From assembly GCA_018241865.1 (NCBI GenBank), contig JAFECY010000327.1:1-5830 (forward strand): a stretch of 5,830 nucleotides of DNA, in the 5' to 3' direction. The stretch's first letter is position 1; each line of letters starts with the position of its first letter. This DNA is from Pseudomonadota bacterium. Its GTDB lineage: Bacteria; Pseudomonadota; Gammaproteobacteria; Burkholderiales; Burkholderiaceae_D. Made by a program: the position numbers and the translations under genes. The notes under the pieces are model-generated. The model worked only from the letters and a program-made list of their open reading frames with translations, made no database searches and had not been told where the DNA came from. Below, piece by piece: positions 1-5,830 of this stretch.

Positions 1-62
1 GAAAAGCGGACAAGGCCAGCACCATGCCGGATTTGTTCAGTGATGGGGAGGGTGATGCATGA
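1..62 (+). CDS. 3' end of an upstream operon gene, possibly the modification methyltransferase (partial)
   Basis: Reading from base 3 gives an open frame that ends ...MPDLFSDGEGDA and stops at the TGA at 60-62. That stop overlaps the ATG of the next gene (ATGA, 59-62). The codons end mostly in G or C like the downstream genes, whereas the frame from base 1 (stop at 64-66) uses AGG and ACA and looks less like coding sequence. Only 19 codons are visible, so no domain can be identified. Its place directly before a RhuM gene and a type III-like restriction subunit suggests a DNA methyltransferase (Mod/HsdM type). This is inference from context only; a specificity subunit or another accessory gene is also possible. 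Confidence 0.5.
   Translation, partial: KADKASTMPDLFSDGEGDA
45..52 (+). promoter_or_regulatory. Strong ribosome-binding site of the RhuM-family gene
   Basis: The purine run GGGGAGGG ends six bases before the ATG at 59 and lies inside the end of the upstream gene. It supports the ATG at 59 as the true start and allows translation of the RhuM protein to be coupled to termination of the upstream gene. Confidence 0.7.
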
Positions 63-1171
63 GTAAAAAGCCCATCAAGACAGGCGGTGAAACTGTCCCG
101 CAGCCTGTTGGGCAACTGGCTGGACAAGGCGAGTTCCTGCTGTATCAGACGGAAGATGCCCAAACGCGCGTTCAACTTCGGCTTCAGGAGAATTCCGTCT
201 GGATGACGCAACGCCAGCTTGCCGAGCTGTATCAGGTGAGTGTGCCGACCATCAACGGGCACTTGCGTGTGCTCTATCAGGAGGGGGAGCTGGCAGCGGA
301 TCGAACTATTAGGAAATTCCGAATAGTTGCCCGGGAAGCCTTGCGGGACGTGGAAAGGCTGGTGGATCACTACAGTCTGGAGGTCATTCTGCATTTGGGC
401 TATCGGGTGCGTTCGCATCGGGGCGCACAGTTCCGCCGCTGGGCGACGGAGCAGTTGCAAAGCTATCTGGAAAAAGGCTTTTTGCTGGATGACGACCGCT
501 TCAAGGTCGGACAGGACGGCGAGTATTTCCAGGAACTGTTGGCGCGCATCCGTGACATTCGTTCGTCGGAAAAAGAGTTCTGGAAAAAAGTGCTGGATAT
601 CTATGCCACCAGCCTGGATTACGACCCGCACACAGAAACCTCGAAACAGTTTTTCTCCACGGTGCAGAACAAGATGCATTGGGCCGCACACGGCCATACA
701 GCGGCGGAATTGATCGTGCAACGGGTGGATGCGCAAGCGCCGAACATGGGTTTGACGAATTGGGCGGGAGCGGGCAAAGGCGCACCGGTTCGCAAGGCGG
801 ATGTGGGCATTGCCAAGAATTATCTGGATACCGAAGAGCTGGACACGCTCAACCGCATCGTCACCGCTTACATCGAAGTAGCAGAGCTGCAAGCACAGGC
901 GCATCAGCCCATGACCATGCGCGATTGGGCGCGGGAGCTGGATAACTTTCTGCGCCTGACGCGCAAAGACATTCTGACCCACGCAGGCAAGGTGTCCGCC
1001 GATGCGGCACTGACCAAGGCACAGGCGGTGTATGCCGACTATCAGGCGCGGGTTCGCAAGCTGCCATCACCGGTGGAAAAGGATTTTGAGAGCGCCATAG
1101 CGCAGCCGGTGAAGCAGCTTCAGAAAAGCAGGAAGGCATTGCCGAACAAGAAAAAAGGGGAGCAAGCATGA
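59..1171 (+). CDS. RhuM-family protein (Virulence_RhuM), restriction-operon associated
   Basis: This 370-residue protein is full length for the RhuM family, named after rhuM of Salmonella pathogenicity island 3. Biochemical function is unknown, though members often occur in restriction-modification and defence loci. Residues 47-72 (WMTQRQLAELYQVSVPTI...) look like a helix-turn-helix of the KilA-N/Bro type. Family hallmarks follow in order: TIRKFRIV (83-90), HYSLEVILHLGYRVRSHRG (104-122) with QFRRWAT (124-130), DIYATSLDYDP (180-190), FFSTVQNKMHW (198-208), PNMGLTNW (228-235) and PMTMRDW (284-290). The last ~35 residues are basic and probably disordered. No signal peptide or membrane segment is visible, so it is presumably cytoplasmic. 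It overlaps both neighbours by ATGA, so it is part of the restriction operon. A role as regulator, specificity modulator or toxin-like accessory cannot be decided from sequence. Family assignment is strong; function is open. Confidence 0.9.
   Translation: MSKKPIKTGGETVPQPVGQLAGQGEFLLYQTEDAQTRVQLRLQENSVWMTQRQLAELYQVSVPTINGHLRVLYQEGELAADRTIRKFRIVAREALRDVERLVDHYSLEVILHLGYRVRSHRGAQFRRWATEQLQSYLEKGFLLDDDRFKVGQDGEYFQELLARIRDIRSSEKEFWKKVLDIYATSLDYDPHTETSKQFFSTVQNKMHWAAHGHTAAELIVQRVDAQAPNMGLTNWAGAGKGAPVRKADVGIAKNYLDTEELDTLNRIVTAYIEVAELQAQAHQPMTMRDWARELDNFLRLTRKDILTHAGKVSADAALTKAQAVYADYQARVRKLPSPVEKDFESAIAQPVKQLQKSRKALPNKKKGEQA
304..328. repeat. 25-bp AT-rich dyad inside the rhuM-like gene
   Basis: The arms AACTATT (304-310) and AATAGTT (322-328) are exact reverse complements. 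Inside them GGAA (312-315) mirrors TTCC (317-320) around base 316. In total 11 of 12 base pairs match. The stretch is AT-rich within a GC-rich gene and carries AGG, CGA and ATA codons, which are scarce around it. It could be an operator or recombination site, but it also encodes the conserved TIRKFRIV motif, so it may be fortuitous. Confidence 0.5.
1155..1162 (+). promoter_or_regulatory. Ribosome-binding site of the restriction subunit
   Basis: AAGGGGAG ends five bases before the ATG at 1168 and lies within the last codons of the RhuM gene. It fixes the start at 1168 and, with the ATGA overlap, points to translational coupling of the two genes. Confidence 0.65.
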
Positions 1172-3930
1172 GCGCCCGCGCACAGAACCATGTTACGGGC
1201 CGTTTGTCGCTGCGCCCGCCGCAGGCCGAATCGCTGGCCAGGCTGAAACAGGCGCTGGATGCCGCGCCAGAAATGCTGGCGCACGATGGGCGTGACGTAG
1301 CCGCCATCCTGTCCACGTTGAAGGCGCAGTTTACGACGCTGGAAGACTTCGAGCGGGAATTCCCTTCGCTGTGTTTCGCGCTTGCCACCGGCGTGGGCAA
1401 GACCCGGCTGATGGGGGCGTTTATCGCCTACCTGCATCTGGCGCACGGCATCAACAACTTCTTCGTACTTGCGCCCAACCTGACGATTTATAACAAGTTG
1501 ATCACCGACTTCACGCGCAACACGCCGAAGTACGTGTTCAAGGGCATTGCCGAGTTCGCCCAGCAGTCGCCCTTGATCATCACCGGCGACAACTATGACC
1601 AGACCGGCGCGGCGGTGGACGGCCAGTCGATGGGCTTTGCCCACGATGTGCGCATCAACATCTTCAACATCTCCAAGATCAATTCCGAGGTACGCGGCGG
1701 CAAGGAACCGCGTATCAAGCGCATGCGCGAGGTGCTGGGCGACAGCTACTTCAACCATCTGGCTAATCTGTCTGATCTGGTGTTGTTGATGGACGAGTCG
1801 CATCGCTACCGCGCGCAAGCCGGCATGCGGGCAATCAACGAGCTTAAGCCGCTGTTTGGCCTGGAGGTGACAGCCACGCCGTTCGTGGAGTCCACCAAGG
1901 GGCCGGTACCGTTCAAGAACGTGGTGATGGACTACCCGCTGGCGCGCGCAATGGAAGATGGCTTCGTGAAGGAGCCTGCCGTAGTCACCCAGCGCAACTT
2001 CTCGGCATCGGCACACACGCCGGAAGACGTTGAGAAGATCAAGCTGGAAGATGGTGTGCGCTTGCATGAAACCACCAAGGTGGAACTGCTGACCTACGCC
2101 CGCGAAAACGGTGTGCAGGTGGTCAAGCCCTTCATGCTGGTGATTGCACGCGATACCACGCACGCGGCACAACTCAAGGCCTTGATTGAGTCCGATGCCT
2201 TCTACGAGGGGCGCTATGCGGGCAAGGTGATTCAGGTCGATTCCAGCCGCACCGGTGCGGAAGAGGAAGAGATGATCACGCGCCTGTTGGCGGTGGAAAG
2301 CGTGGATGAGCCGACCGAGATCGTCATCCACGTTAACATGCTCAAAGAAGGTTGGGACGTGACCAACCTCTACACCATCGTGCCGCTGCGCGCCGCCAAT
2401 GCGCGCACGCTGATTGAGCAGAGCATCGGTCGCGGTCTGCGCCTGCCCTATGGCAAGCGCACGGGCGTGGCGGCGGTGGATCGCTTGAACATCGTCGCCC
2501 ACGACAAGTTTCAGGAAATTATTGATGAGGCCAACCGTGGCGATTCGCCGATCCGCCTGAAGCAGATCATCCTGGACGCACCTTCTGCCGACGACAAGAA
2601 GGTGAGCGTGCAAGTCGGGTCCAACACGATGGCGCGGCTGGGGCTGGCGGAAACGCCTGCGGTTCCCCCTGCCGTGAGCACGACGACTGGCAACGGCACC
2701 ACGCAACCAGCATCGGCACCAACACCTGCACCCGTGTTTACGACTGAGGCGGAAAAGCAGGCCGCGCGTGTGGTGATGGAGGTGATTGGCAAGTACGAGG
2801 TCAAACGCGATCTGGTGCCAACCAGCGGCGCATTGCTGACGCCAGAGGTGCAGAAGGCCATTGTCGCGGAAGTGGCCGAACGGCTGAAACCTGTTGTTGG
2901 AACAACAGGCAATTTGCTGGCTGGTGTGGACGAGGCTGCACCCGCATTGGATCTGTCCGCCGTGGTGGCGAAAACGACCGAGATCGTGGTGCAGCAGACT
3001 ATCGATATCCCGCGTATCGCAGTGGTGCCGACGGGTGAAGTCACCACGGGCTTTCACCCGTTCACTCTGGATGTGAACCAGCTTCACCTCCAGCCTGGTG
3101 AGCGCGAAATCGTGATCCACAACCTGCACACCAACGAGCAGGACACGCTGGCAGCCGAAATCGGCCTCAAGGAGCAACGTCCCGAGGACTACATCGTCCA
3201 CGCACTGGTGGACTTCGACGATATCGACTACTTCACCCATGCCGATCTGCTCTACGACCTTGCGGGCCAGATGGTGCAGCACCTGCAAAGCTACCTGACG
3301 GTGGATGAGGCGATCAGCGTGCTGGATCGGGAGCGGCGTTTGATTGCGCGTGAAATTCACGCGCAGATGATGGCGCATTTCTGGGAGCAGGCCACCGAGT
3401 ACGAGGTGCAGATCAGTCGCGGTTTCACCGAACTCAAGCCTTGCAACTACACCGCCACGGCAGGCCAGACGGCACATCATTTCCGCGAAACCGTGGCCGA
3501 GACCAGCCGCATCAAGCAGATGCTATTCGGTGGCTTCGCACGCTGCCTTTATCCGTTGCAGAAGTTCGATTCAGACACCGAGCGACGCTTTGCCATCATT
3601 CTGGAGCGAGACGCCAGCAAATGGTTCAAGCCCGCCAAGGGCCAGTTCCAGATTTTCTACAAGTTGGGTACCGAACAGCCGGAGTACATCCCTGACTTCG
3701 TGGCAGAAACCGACTCGGTGATCTTCATGGTGGAAACCAAGGCGCGCGGCGATATCAACACGCAAGAGGTGCAGGTCAAGGCTGCTGCCGCCGTGCAGTG
3801 GTGCCAGCACGCGACGGACTTCACTGTGAGCGTCGGCGGCAAGCCGTGGAAGTATCTACTGGTGCCTCACGATGAAGTCAACGAATCGCGGCGGCTTACC
3901 GATTTTCTGCGGTTCGAGATGAAGGATTGA
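1168..3930 (+). CDS. Type III-like restriction endonuclease subunit (DEAD/DEAH helicase plus PD-ExK nuclease)
   Basis: This 920-residue protein is an ATP-dependent DNA translocase/endonuclease of the type III Res (ResIII) kind and probably cuts unmodified foreign DNA in complex with a methyltransferase. The helicase core is complete: Walker A ATGVGKTR (73-80), Walker B LLMDESH (206-212, DESH instead of DEAH), motif III TATP (235-238), motif V MLKEGWDVTNL (391-401) and motif VI QSIGRGLRLP (418-427). A Pro/Thr/Ala-rich linker (about 496-523) separates it from a middle region of unclear fold. The C-terminus holds a PD-(D/E)xK nuclease: PDF (842-844) followed by VETK (855-858), giving likely catalytic D843, E856 and K858. 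No frameshift or missing key residue is seen, so the enzyme looks active. It is the last gene of the operon and its stop lies 42 bases from the stop of convergent gdhA. Its architecture resembles a restriction family I recall as BPTD_3080; that family name is from memory and unverified. Confidence 0.9.
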   Translation: MSARAQNHVTGRLSLRPPQAESLARLKQALDAAPEMLAHDGRDVAAILSTLKAQFTTLEDFEREFPSLCFALATGVGKTRLMGAFIAYLHLAHGINNFFVLAPNLTIYNKLITDFTRNTPKYVFKGIAEFAQQSPLIITGDNYDQTGAAVDGQSMGFAHDVRINIFNISKINSEVRGGKEPRIKRMREVLGDSYFNHLANLSDLVLLMDESHRYRAQAGMRAINELKPLFGLEVTATPFVESTKGPVPFKNVVMDYPLARAMEDGFVKEPAVVTQRNFSASAHTPEDVEKIKLEDGVRLHETTKVELLTYARENGVQVVKPFMLVIARDTTHAAQLKALIESDAFYEGRYAGKVIQVDSSRTGAEEEEMITRLLAVESVDEPTEIVIHVNMLKEGWDVTNLYTIVPLRAANARTLIEQSIGRGLRLPYGKRTGVAAVDRLNIVAHDKFQEIIDEANRGDSPIRLKQIILDAPSADDKKVSVQVGSNTMARLGLAETPAVPPAVSTTTGNGTTQPASAPTPAPVFTTEAEKQAARVVMEVIGKYEVKRDLVPTSGALLTPEVQKAIVAEVAERLKPVVGTTGNLLAGVDEAAPALDLSAVVAKTTEIVVQQTIDIPRIAVVPTGEVTTGFHPFTLDVNQLHLQPGEREIVIHNLHTNEQDTLAAEIGLKEQRPEDYIVHALVDFDDIDYFTHADLLYDLAGQMVQHLQSYLTVDEAISVLDRERRLIAREIHAQMMAHFWEQATEYEVQISRGFTELKPCNYTATAGQTAHHFRETVAETSRIKQMLFGGFARCLYPLQKFDSDTERRFAIILERDASKWFKPAKGQFQIFYKLGTEQPEYIPDFVAETDSVIFMVETKARGDINTQEVQVKAAAAVQWCQHATDFTVSVGGKPWKYLLVPHDEVNESRRLTDFLRFEMKD
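2890..2909. repeat. Perfect 9-2-9 inverted repeat inside the restriction gene
   Basis: CCTGTTGTT (2890-2898) and AACAACAGG (2901-2909) are exact reverse complements separated by GG. It encodes residues around PVVGTTG in the poorly conserved middle region. Neither gene boundary nor a T-run is nearby, so it is not a typical terminator. It may be a chance palindrome. Confidence 0.4.
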
Positions 3931-3937
3931 TTTGAAG

Positions 3938-3967
3938 GGGCGTAGTGCGATTCGTCCGCAAACGCCC
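3938..3967. terminator. Possible bidirectional terminator hairpin between convergent genes
   Basis: GGGCGT (3938-3943) pairs with ACGCCC (3962-3967). After a small AG/A internal loop, TGCG (3946-3949) pairs with CGCA (3957-3960) across a 7-base loop. The hairpin occupies most of the 42-bp gap between the restriction gene stop (3930) and the gdhA stop (3973), where a shared terminator is expected. Neither side has a clear T-run, so it may not be an efficient intrinsic terminator. Confidence 0.45.
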
Positions 3968-3972
3968 GCCGA

Positions 3973-5316
3973 TCAAATGACCCCTTGCGCCAGCATGGCG
4001 TCGGCCACCTTCACGAAGCCGGCAATGTTCGCGCCATCCACATAACTCAGGTTGCCGTCGGTGCGTCGGCCGTATTGCTGGCAGGCGGCGTGGATACCCT
4101 TCATGATTTGCAGCAGGCGTGCATCGACTTCCTCGCGCGGCCAGCACATGCGCGCTGCATTCTGACTCATTTCGAGGCCGGAAGTTGCGACGCCGCCGGC
4201 ATTGCTGGCCTTGCCCGGGGCATACAGCACGCCGGCCGCTTCAAACGCCTTTGCGGCGGCGATGGTGGAGGGCATGTTGGCGCCTTCCGCCACGCACACC
4301 ACGCCATTTTTAATCAGCATGGCGGCATCGTCGGCATCCAGTTCGTTTTGCGTGGCGCAGGGCAGGGCAACATCGACCGGCACGTGCCAAGGGCGCTTGC
4401 CTGCTTCAAAGCATGCGCCGGTGCGCTGGGCATAGTCGCTCACGCGGCCGTAGTGATGGTTTTTTACATCCATCAGGATGGCGAGTTTTTCGGGCGTGAA
4501 GCCTTCTTCGTCGATGATCGTGCCGCTGGAGTCGGACACGGTGACGACCTTGGCGCCCAGCGTCATGGCTTTTTCCACCGCGTATTGCGCGACGTTGCCG
4601 GAACCGGACACGCTGACGCGCAAGCCGTCGAATGAACGGCCGCAGGTTTTCAGCATTTCATCGGCAAAATACACCGTGCCATAGCCAGTCGCTTCCGGCC
4701 GGATCAGCGAGCCGCCAAAGCTCAAGCCCTTGCCGGTGAATACGCAATCGGCACGGTTGCTGAGTTTTTTCATCATGCCGGCCATATAGCCGACTTCGCG
4801 CCCGCCCACGCCGATGTCGCCGGCGGGAACGTCGGTGTCGGAGCCGACGTGGCGGAACAATTCACTCATGAACGCCTGGCAGAAACGCATCACCTCGCCC
4901 TGGCTTTTTCCCTTGGGATCGAAGTCGGCGCCGCCCTTGCCGCCGCCCATCGGCAGGGTGGTGAGCGCGTTCTTGAAGGTTTGCTCGAAGGCCAAGAACT
5001 TCAGTATCGACAGGCTGACCGACGGATGGAAACGGATGCCGCCCTTGTACGGGCCGATTGCCATGCTGTGCTGAATCCGATAGCCGCGGTTGACTTGCAC
5101 TTGGCCGTGGTCGTCCACCCATGAAACGCGGAACATCACGACCCGTTCGGGTTCGACCAGCCGATCGAGCAAACCCTGTTCGGCGTATTTCGGATGCTTT
5201 TCAATGTAAGGCCACAAGCTTTCCATCACCTCGGTGACGGCTTGCAGGAATTCTGGTTGACCCGCATTGCGGTCGGCGATGTGTTGCAAGTAGTGATGCA
5301 GAGAGGCGTATTTCAT
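3973..5316 (-). CDS. gdhA: NADP-specific glutamate dehydrogenase
   Basis: Catalyses reversible reductive amination of 2-oxoglutarate with ammonium and NADPH to glutamate, a cytoplasmic ammonium-assimilation step. The 447-residue length equals that of E. coli GdhA, and the C-terminus (GANIAGFVKVADAMLAQGVI) agrees with my recollection of the E. coli protein. Substrate-domain motifs: AIGPYKGGIRFHPSV (86-100) with substrate-binding K91, KNALTTLPMGGGKGG (115-129) with K115 and catalytic K127, and PAGDIGVGGREVG (164-176) with catalytic D167. The coenzyme domain has VSGSGNVAQYA (236-246), and SDSSG (261-265) in the segment tied to NADP preference. PGKASNAGGVATSGLEM (367-383) is also intact. The ATG at 5314-5316 has an AGGA ribosome-binding site five bases upstream. 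The gene is monocistronic here, convergent with the restriction operon and divergent from nadA. A palindromic element lies 12 bases upstream of the start codon. I see no convincing sigma70 or sigma54 promoter for it. Confidence 0.97.
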   Translation of the reverse strand: MKYASLHHYLQHIADRNAGQPEFLQAVTEVMESLWPYIEKHPKYAEQGLLDRLVEPERVVMFRVSWVDDHGQVQVNRGYRIQHSMAIGPYKGGIRFHPSVSLSILKFLAFEQTFKNALTTLPMGGGKGGADFDPKGKSQGEVMRFCQAFMSELFRHVGSDTDVPAGDIGVGGREVGYMAGMMKKLSNRADCVFTGKGLSFGGSLIRPEATGYGTVYFADEMLKTCGRSFDGLRVSVSGSGNVAQYAVEKAMTLGAKVVTVSDSSGTIIDEEGFTPEKLAILMDVKNHHYGRVSDYAQRTGACFEAGKRPWHVPVDVALPCATQNELDADDAAMLIKNGVVCVAEGANMPSTIAAAKAFEAAGVLYAPGKASNAGGVATSGLEMSQNAARMCWPREEVDARLLQIMKGIHAACQQYGRRTDGNLSYVDGANIAGFVKVADAMLAQGVI

Positions 5317-5321
5317 AAAAA

Positions 5322-5325
5322 TCCT
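5322..5325 (-). promoter_or_regulatory. Ribosome-binding site of gdhA
   Basis: On the - strand AGGA lies five bases upstream of the gdhA ATG. It sits only three bases outside the end of the adjoining palindromic element, so folding of that element in the mRNA could affect ribosome access. Confidence 0.6.
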
Positions 5326-5328
5326 AAA

Positions 5329-5448
5329 GCTACACGGAATAAGTTACTGCGCCGCGCAATCTGCGGCCTGTGGTGCTCACCGTACCATACGTACGGTTGC
5401 GCTCCTCGGCCACAGCTTGCCTCGCTCGCTACACTTATTCAGCGTAGC
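5329..5448. repeat. ~120-bp imperfect palindrome with terminal inverted repeats (MITE-like or hairpin repeat)
   Basis: The left end GCTACACGGAATAAGT (5329-5344) and the right end ACTTATTCAGCGTAGC (5433-5448) are reverse complements at 14 of 16 positions, including an unbroken 8-bp block. The symmetry continues inward. CTGTGG (5368-5373) and CCACAG (5410-5415) are complementary but slightly out of register. At the centre ACCGTAC (5379-5385) and GTACGGT (5391-5397) form a perfect 7-bp stem around CATAC. The inner arms match at about 26 of 44 positions when one gap is allowed. There is no room for a transposase, so this would be a non-autonomous element or structured repeat. The flanks TCCTAAA (left) and TCCAAA (right) are similar, but no clean target duplication is seen. 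If transcribed with gdhA it would form a long hairpin just before the ribosome-binding site. Confidence 0.7.
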
Positions 5449-5630
5449 TCCAAAGTGGCGCGCGAATCAAAGAAGCGTAATTTTTACATGTTTGCGCACC
5501 GAAATGGGGAGATGCTTGCATTACTCTCGAAAATACGCCCAAAGAATGATTGACATTGCAATGAATTTTGAGAAGGGTGGTAATGCATCATCCGTTTTTG
5601 CGCCTTGAATAGCGGCGTTTCTGGCGGTGA

Positions 5631-5659
5631 TGGAAGCATAAGCGGCGGCGATTTATAAT
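5631..5659 (+). promoter_or_regulatory. Probable sigma70 promoter of nadA
   Basis: A perfect -10 box TATAAT is at 5654-5659. Seventeen bases upstream is TGGAAG (5631-5636), a weak -35 matching 3 of 6 consensus positions. Transcription would start near 5666, leaving a leader of about 23 bases before the nadA ATG at 5689. The -10 box is convincing and the -35 is not, so an activator might be needed. Confidence 0.5.
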
Positions 5660-5688
5660 CCTTGCTGGATCTCATTTTTGAATACCTT

Positions 5689-5830
5689 ATGCAAATTCAA
5701 CCGATCAAAACTATCGAATTCGAGCGCCCGCAAATGGATGCCGGCACCAGTTGCGTCGCCAACGCTTGGGCGCGTGTACCGGAGGCGCTTGAGCCGGCCG
5801 AAAAAACTGTTTTGAAAGACCGCATCCGCC
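5689..5830 (+). CDS. nadA: Quinolinate synthase, N-terminal fragment (partial)
   Basis: NadA condenses iminoaspartate with dihydroxyacetone phosphate to quinolinate, the precursor of NAD, using a [4Fe-4S] cluster in the cytoplasm. Only the first 47 codons are present and the window ends inside the gene. The peptide begins [14 protein letters not shown], continues with [26 protein letters not shown] and runs off the edge. This matches the N-terminal extension I know from betaproteobacterial NadA, in which an AWA.VP...PAE...LK.RI segment precedes the first substrate-binding region. None of the cluster cysteines or the catalytic core is visible. The ATG at 5689 was chosen because an in-frame TAA lies at 5656-5658 and the similarity starts near it. 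No strong ribosome-binding site is seen; the nearest GGA is about 20 bases away. Assignment rests on a short segment. Confidence 0.75.
   Translation, partial: MQIQPIKTIEFERPQMDAGTSCVANAWARVPEALEPAEKTVLKDRIR

Larger units (their letters stand above)
5317..5688. other. Divergent intergenic region between gdhA and nadA
   Basis: These 372 bases hold no convincing protein gene. The gdhA-proximal third is the palindromic element. Bases 5449-5630 are more AT-rich. They contain a perfect 10-bp palindrome, CATTGCAATG (5554-5563), overlapping an isolated TTGACA (5550-5555) that has no suitable -10 box at the right distance. AGCGGCG occurs twice (5611-5617 and 5641-5647). The gdhA promoter and any nitrogen-control sites should lie here, but none can be assigned with confidence. 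Confidence 0.6.

Noticed and set aside
861..1400. Open frame of 179 codons on the - strand across the rhuM-res junction
   Set aside because: It lies antisense to two well-supported genes, has a low-complexity Ser/Ala/Pro composition and no family signature.
1120..3480. Very long open frame (786 codons) on the - strand opposite the restriction gene
   Set aside because: It is a shadow of a GC-rich gene. The product is rich in His, Arg, Cys and Gln with no recognisable domain, while the + strand frame carries all helicase and nuclease motifs.
3985..4635. Open frame of 216 codons on the + strand inside gdhA
   Set aside because: It is antisense to a gene that matches GdhA over its full length, and the product is unlike any family I recognise.
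5449..5530. NtrC- or sigma54-type site upstream of gdhA
   Set aside because: GCGCACC...GGGGAGATGC is only loosely similar to an NtrC half-site pair, and no GG/GC -24/-12 element with correct spacing was found.
5194..5553. Open frame of 119 codons running from antisense gdhA through the palindromic element
   Set aside because: It starts inside gdhA on the opposite strand and crosses the repeat. Its composition is unlike that of a real protein and no ribosome-binding site supports it.
5550..5578. Sigma70 promoter built on TTGACA at 5550-5555
   Set aside because: At 16-18 bases spacing the sequence is purine-rich (AAGGGT region) and matches the -10 consensus at only about two positions.
5583..5612. 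Nine-codon leader peptide candidate (MHHPFLRLE) preceded by AAGGG
   Set aside because: The ribosome-binding site is good, but the frame lies upstream of the best nadA promoter. No promoter of its own is convincing, and there is no attenuator-like structure after it.
1..5830. CRISPR array, tRNA, rRNA or complete insertion sequence
   Set aside because: No regularly spaced repeats, no cloverleaf-like segments, no rRNA-like sequence and no transposase-like reading frame were seen.

Overview
The window reads as a piece of a proteobacterial chromosome, most likely betaproteobacterial. The best clue is the partial gene at the right edge. Its N-terminus looks like the extended N-terminus of betaproteobacterial quinolinate synthase (NadA). 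The GdhA is the 447-residue, E. coli-like NADP type. Coding DNA is GC-rich with GC-ending codons, while the intergenic DNA around 5449-5690 is visibly more AT-rich. Genus cannot be fixed from the sequence.

Left part (1-3930, + strand) is the distal part of a defence operon. The last 19 codons of an unidentified upstream gene overlap a RhuM-family gene (59-1171) by ATGA. That gene in turn overlaps, again by ATGA, a 920-residue type III-like restriction subunit (1168-3930). The restriction subunit has a complete superfamily 2 helicase core and an intact C-terminal PD-ExK nuclease. The missing upstream gene is probably the modification methyltransferase, but only its tail is visible. The layout suggests a co-translated restriction-modification cassette with a RhuM protein of unknown role between the presumed modification gene and the restriction gene.

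Middle (3931-3972) is a 42-bp gap between two convergent stop codons. It contains a two-part hairpin that could terminate transcription from both sides.

Right part (3973-5830) is housekeeping. gdhA lies on the - strand and the start of nadA on the + strand, divergent across a 372-bp intergenic region. Next to the gdhA ribosome-binding site sits a ~120-bp imperfect palindrome with 16-bp terminal inverted repeats (14/16 matching). It looks like a small non-autonomous mobile or hairpin repeat inserted in the gdhA leader. A sigma70-like -10 box precedes nadA.

The points most worth a second look are the RhuM-restriction coupling, a 25-bp AT-rich dyad inside the rhuM-like gene that coincides with several rare codons, and the palindromic element in front of gdhA.
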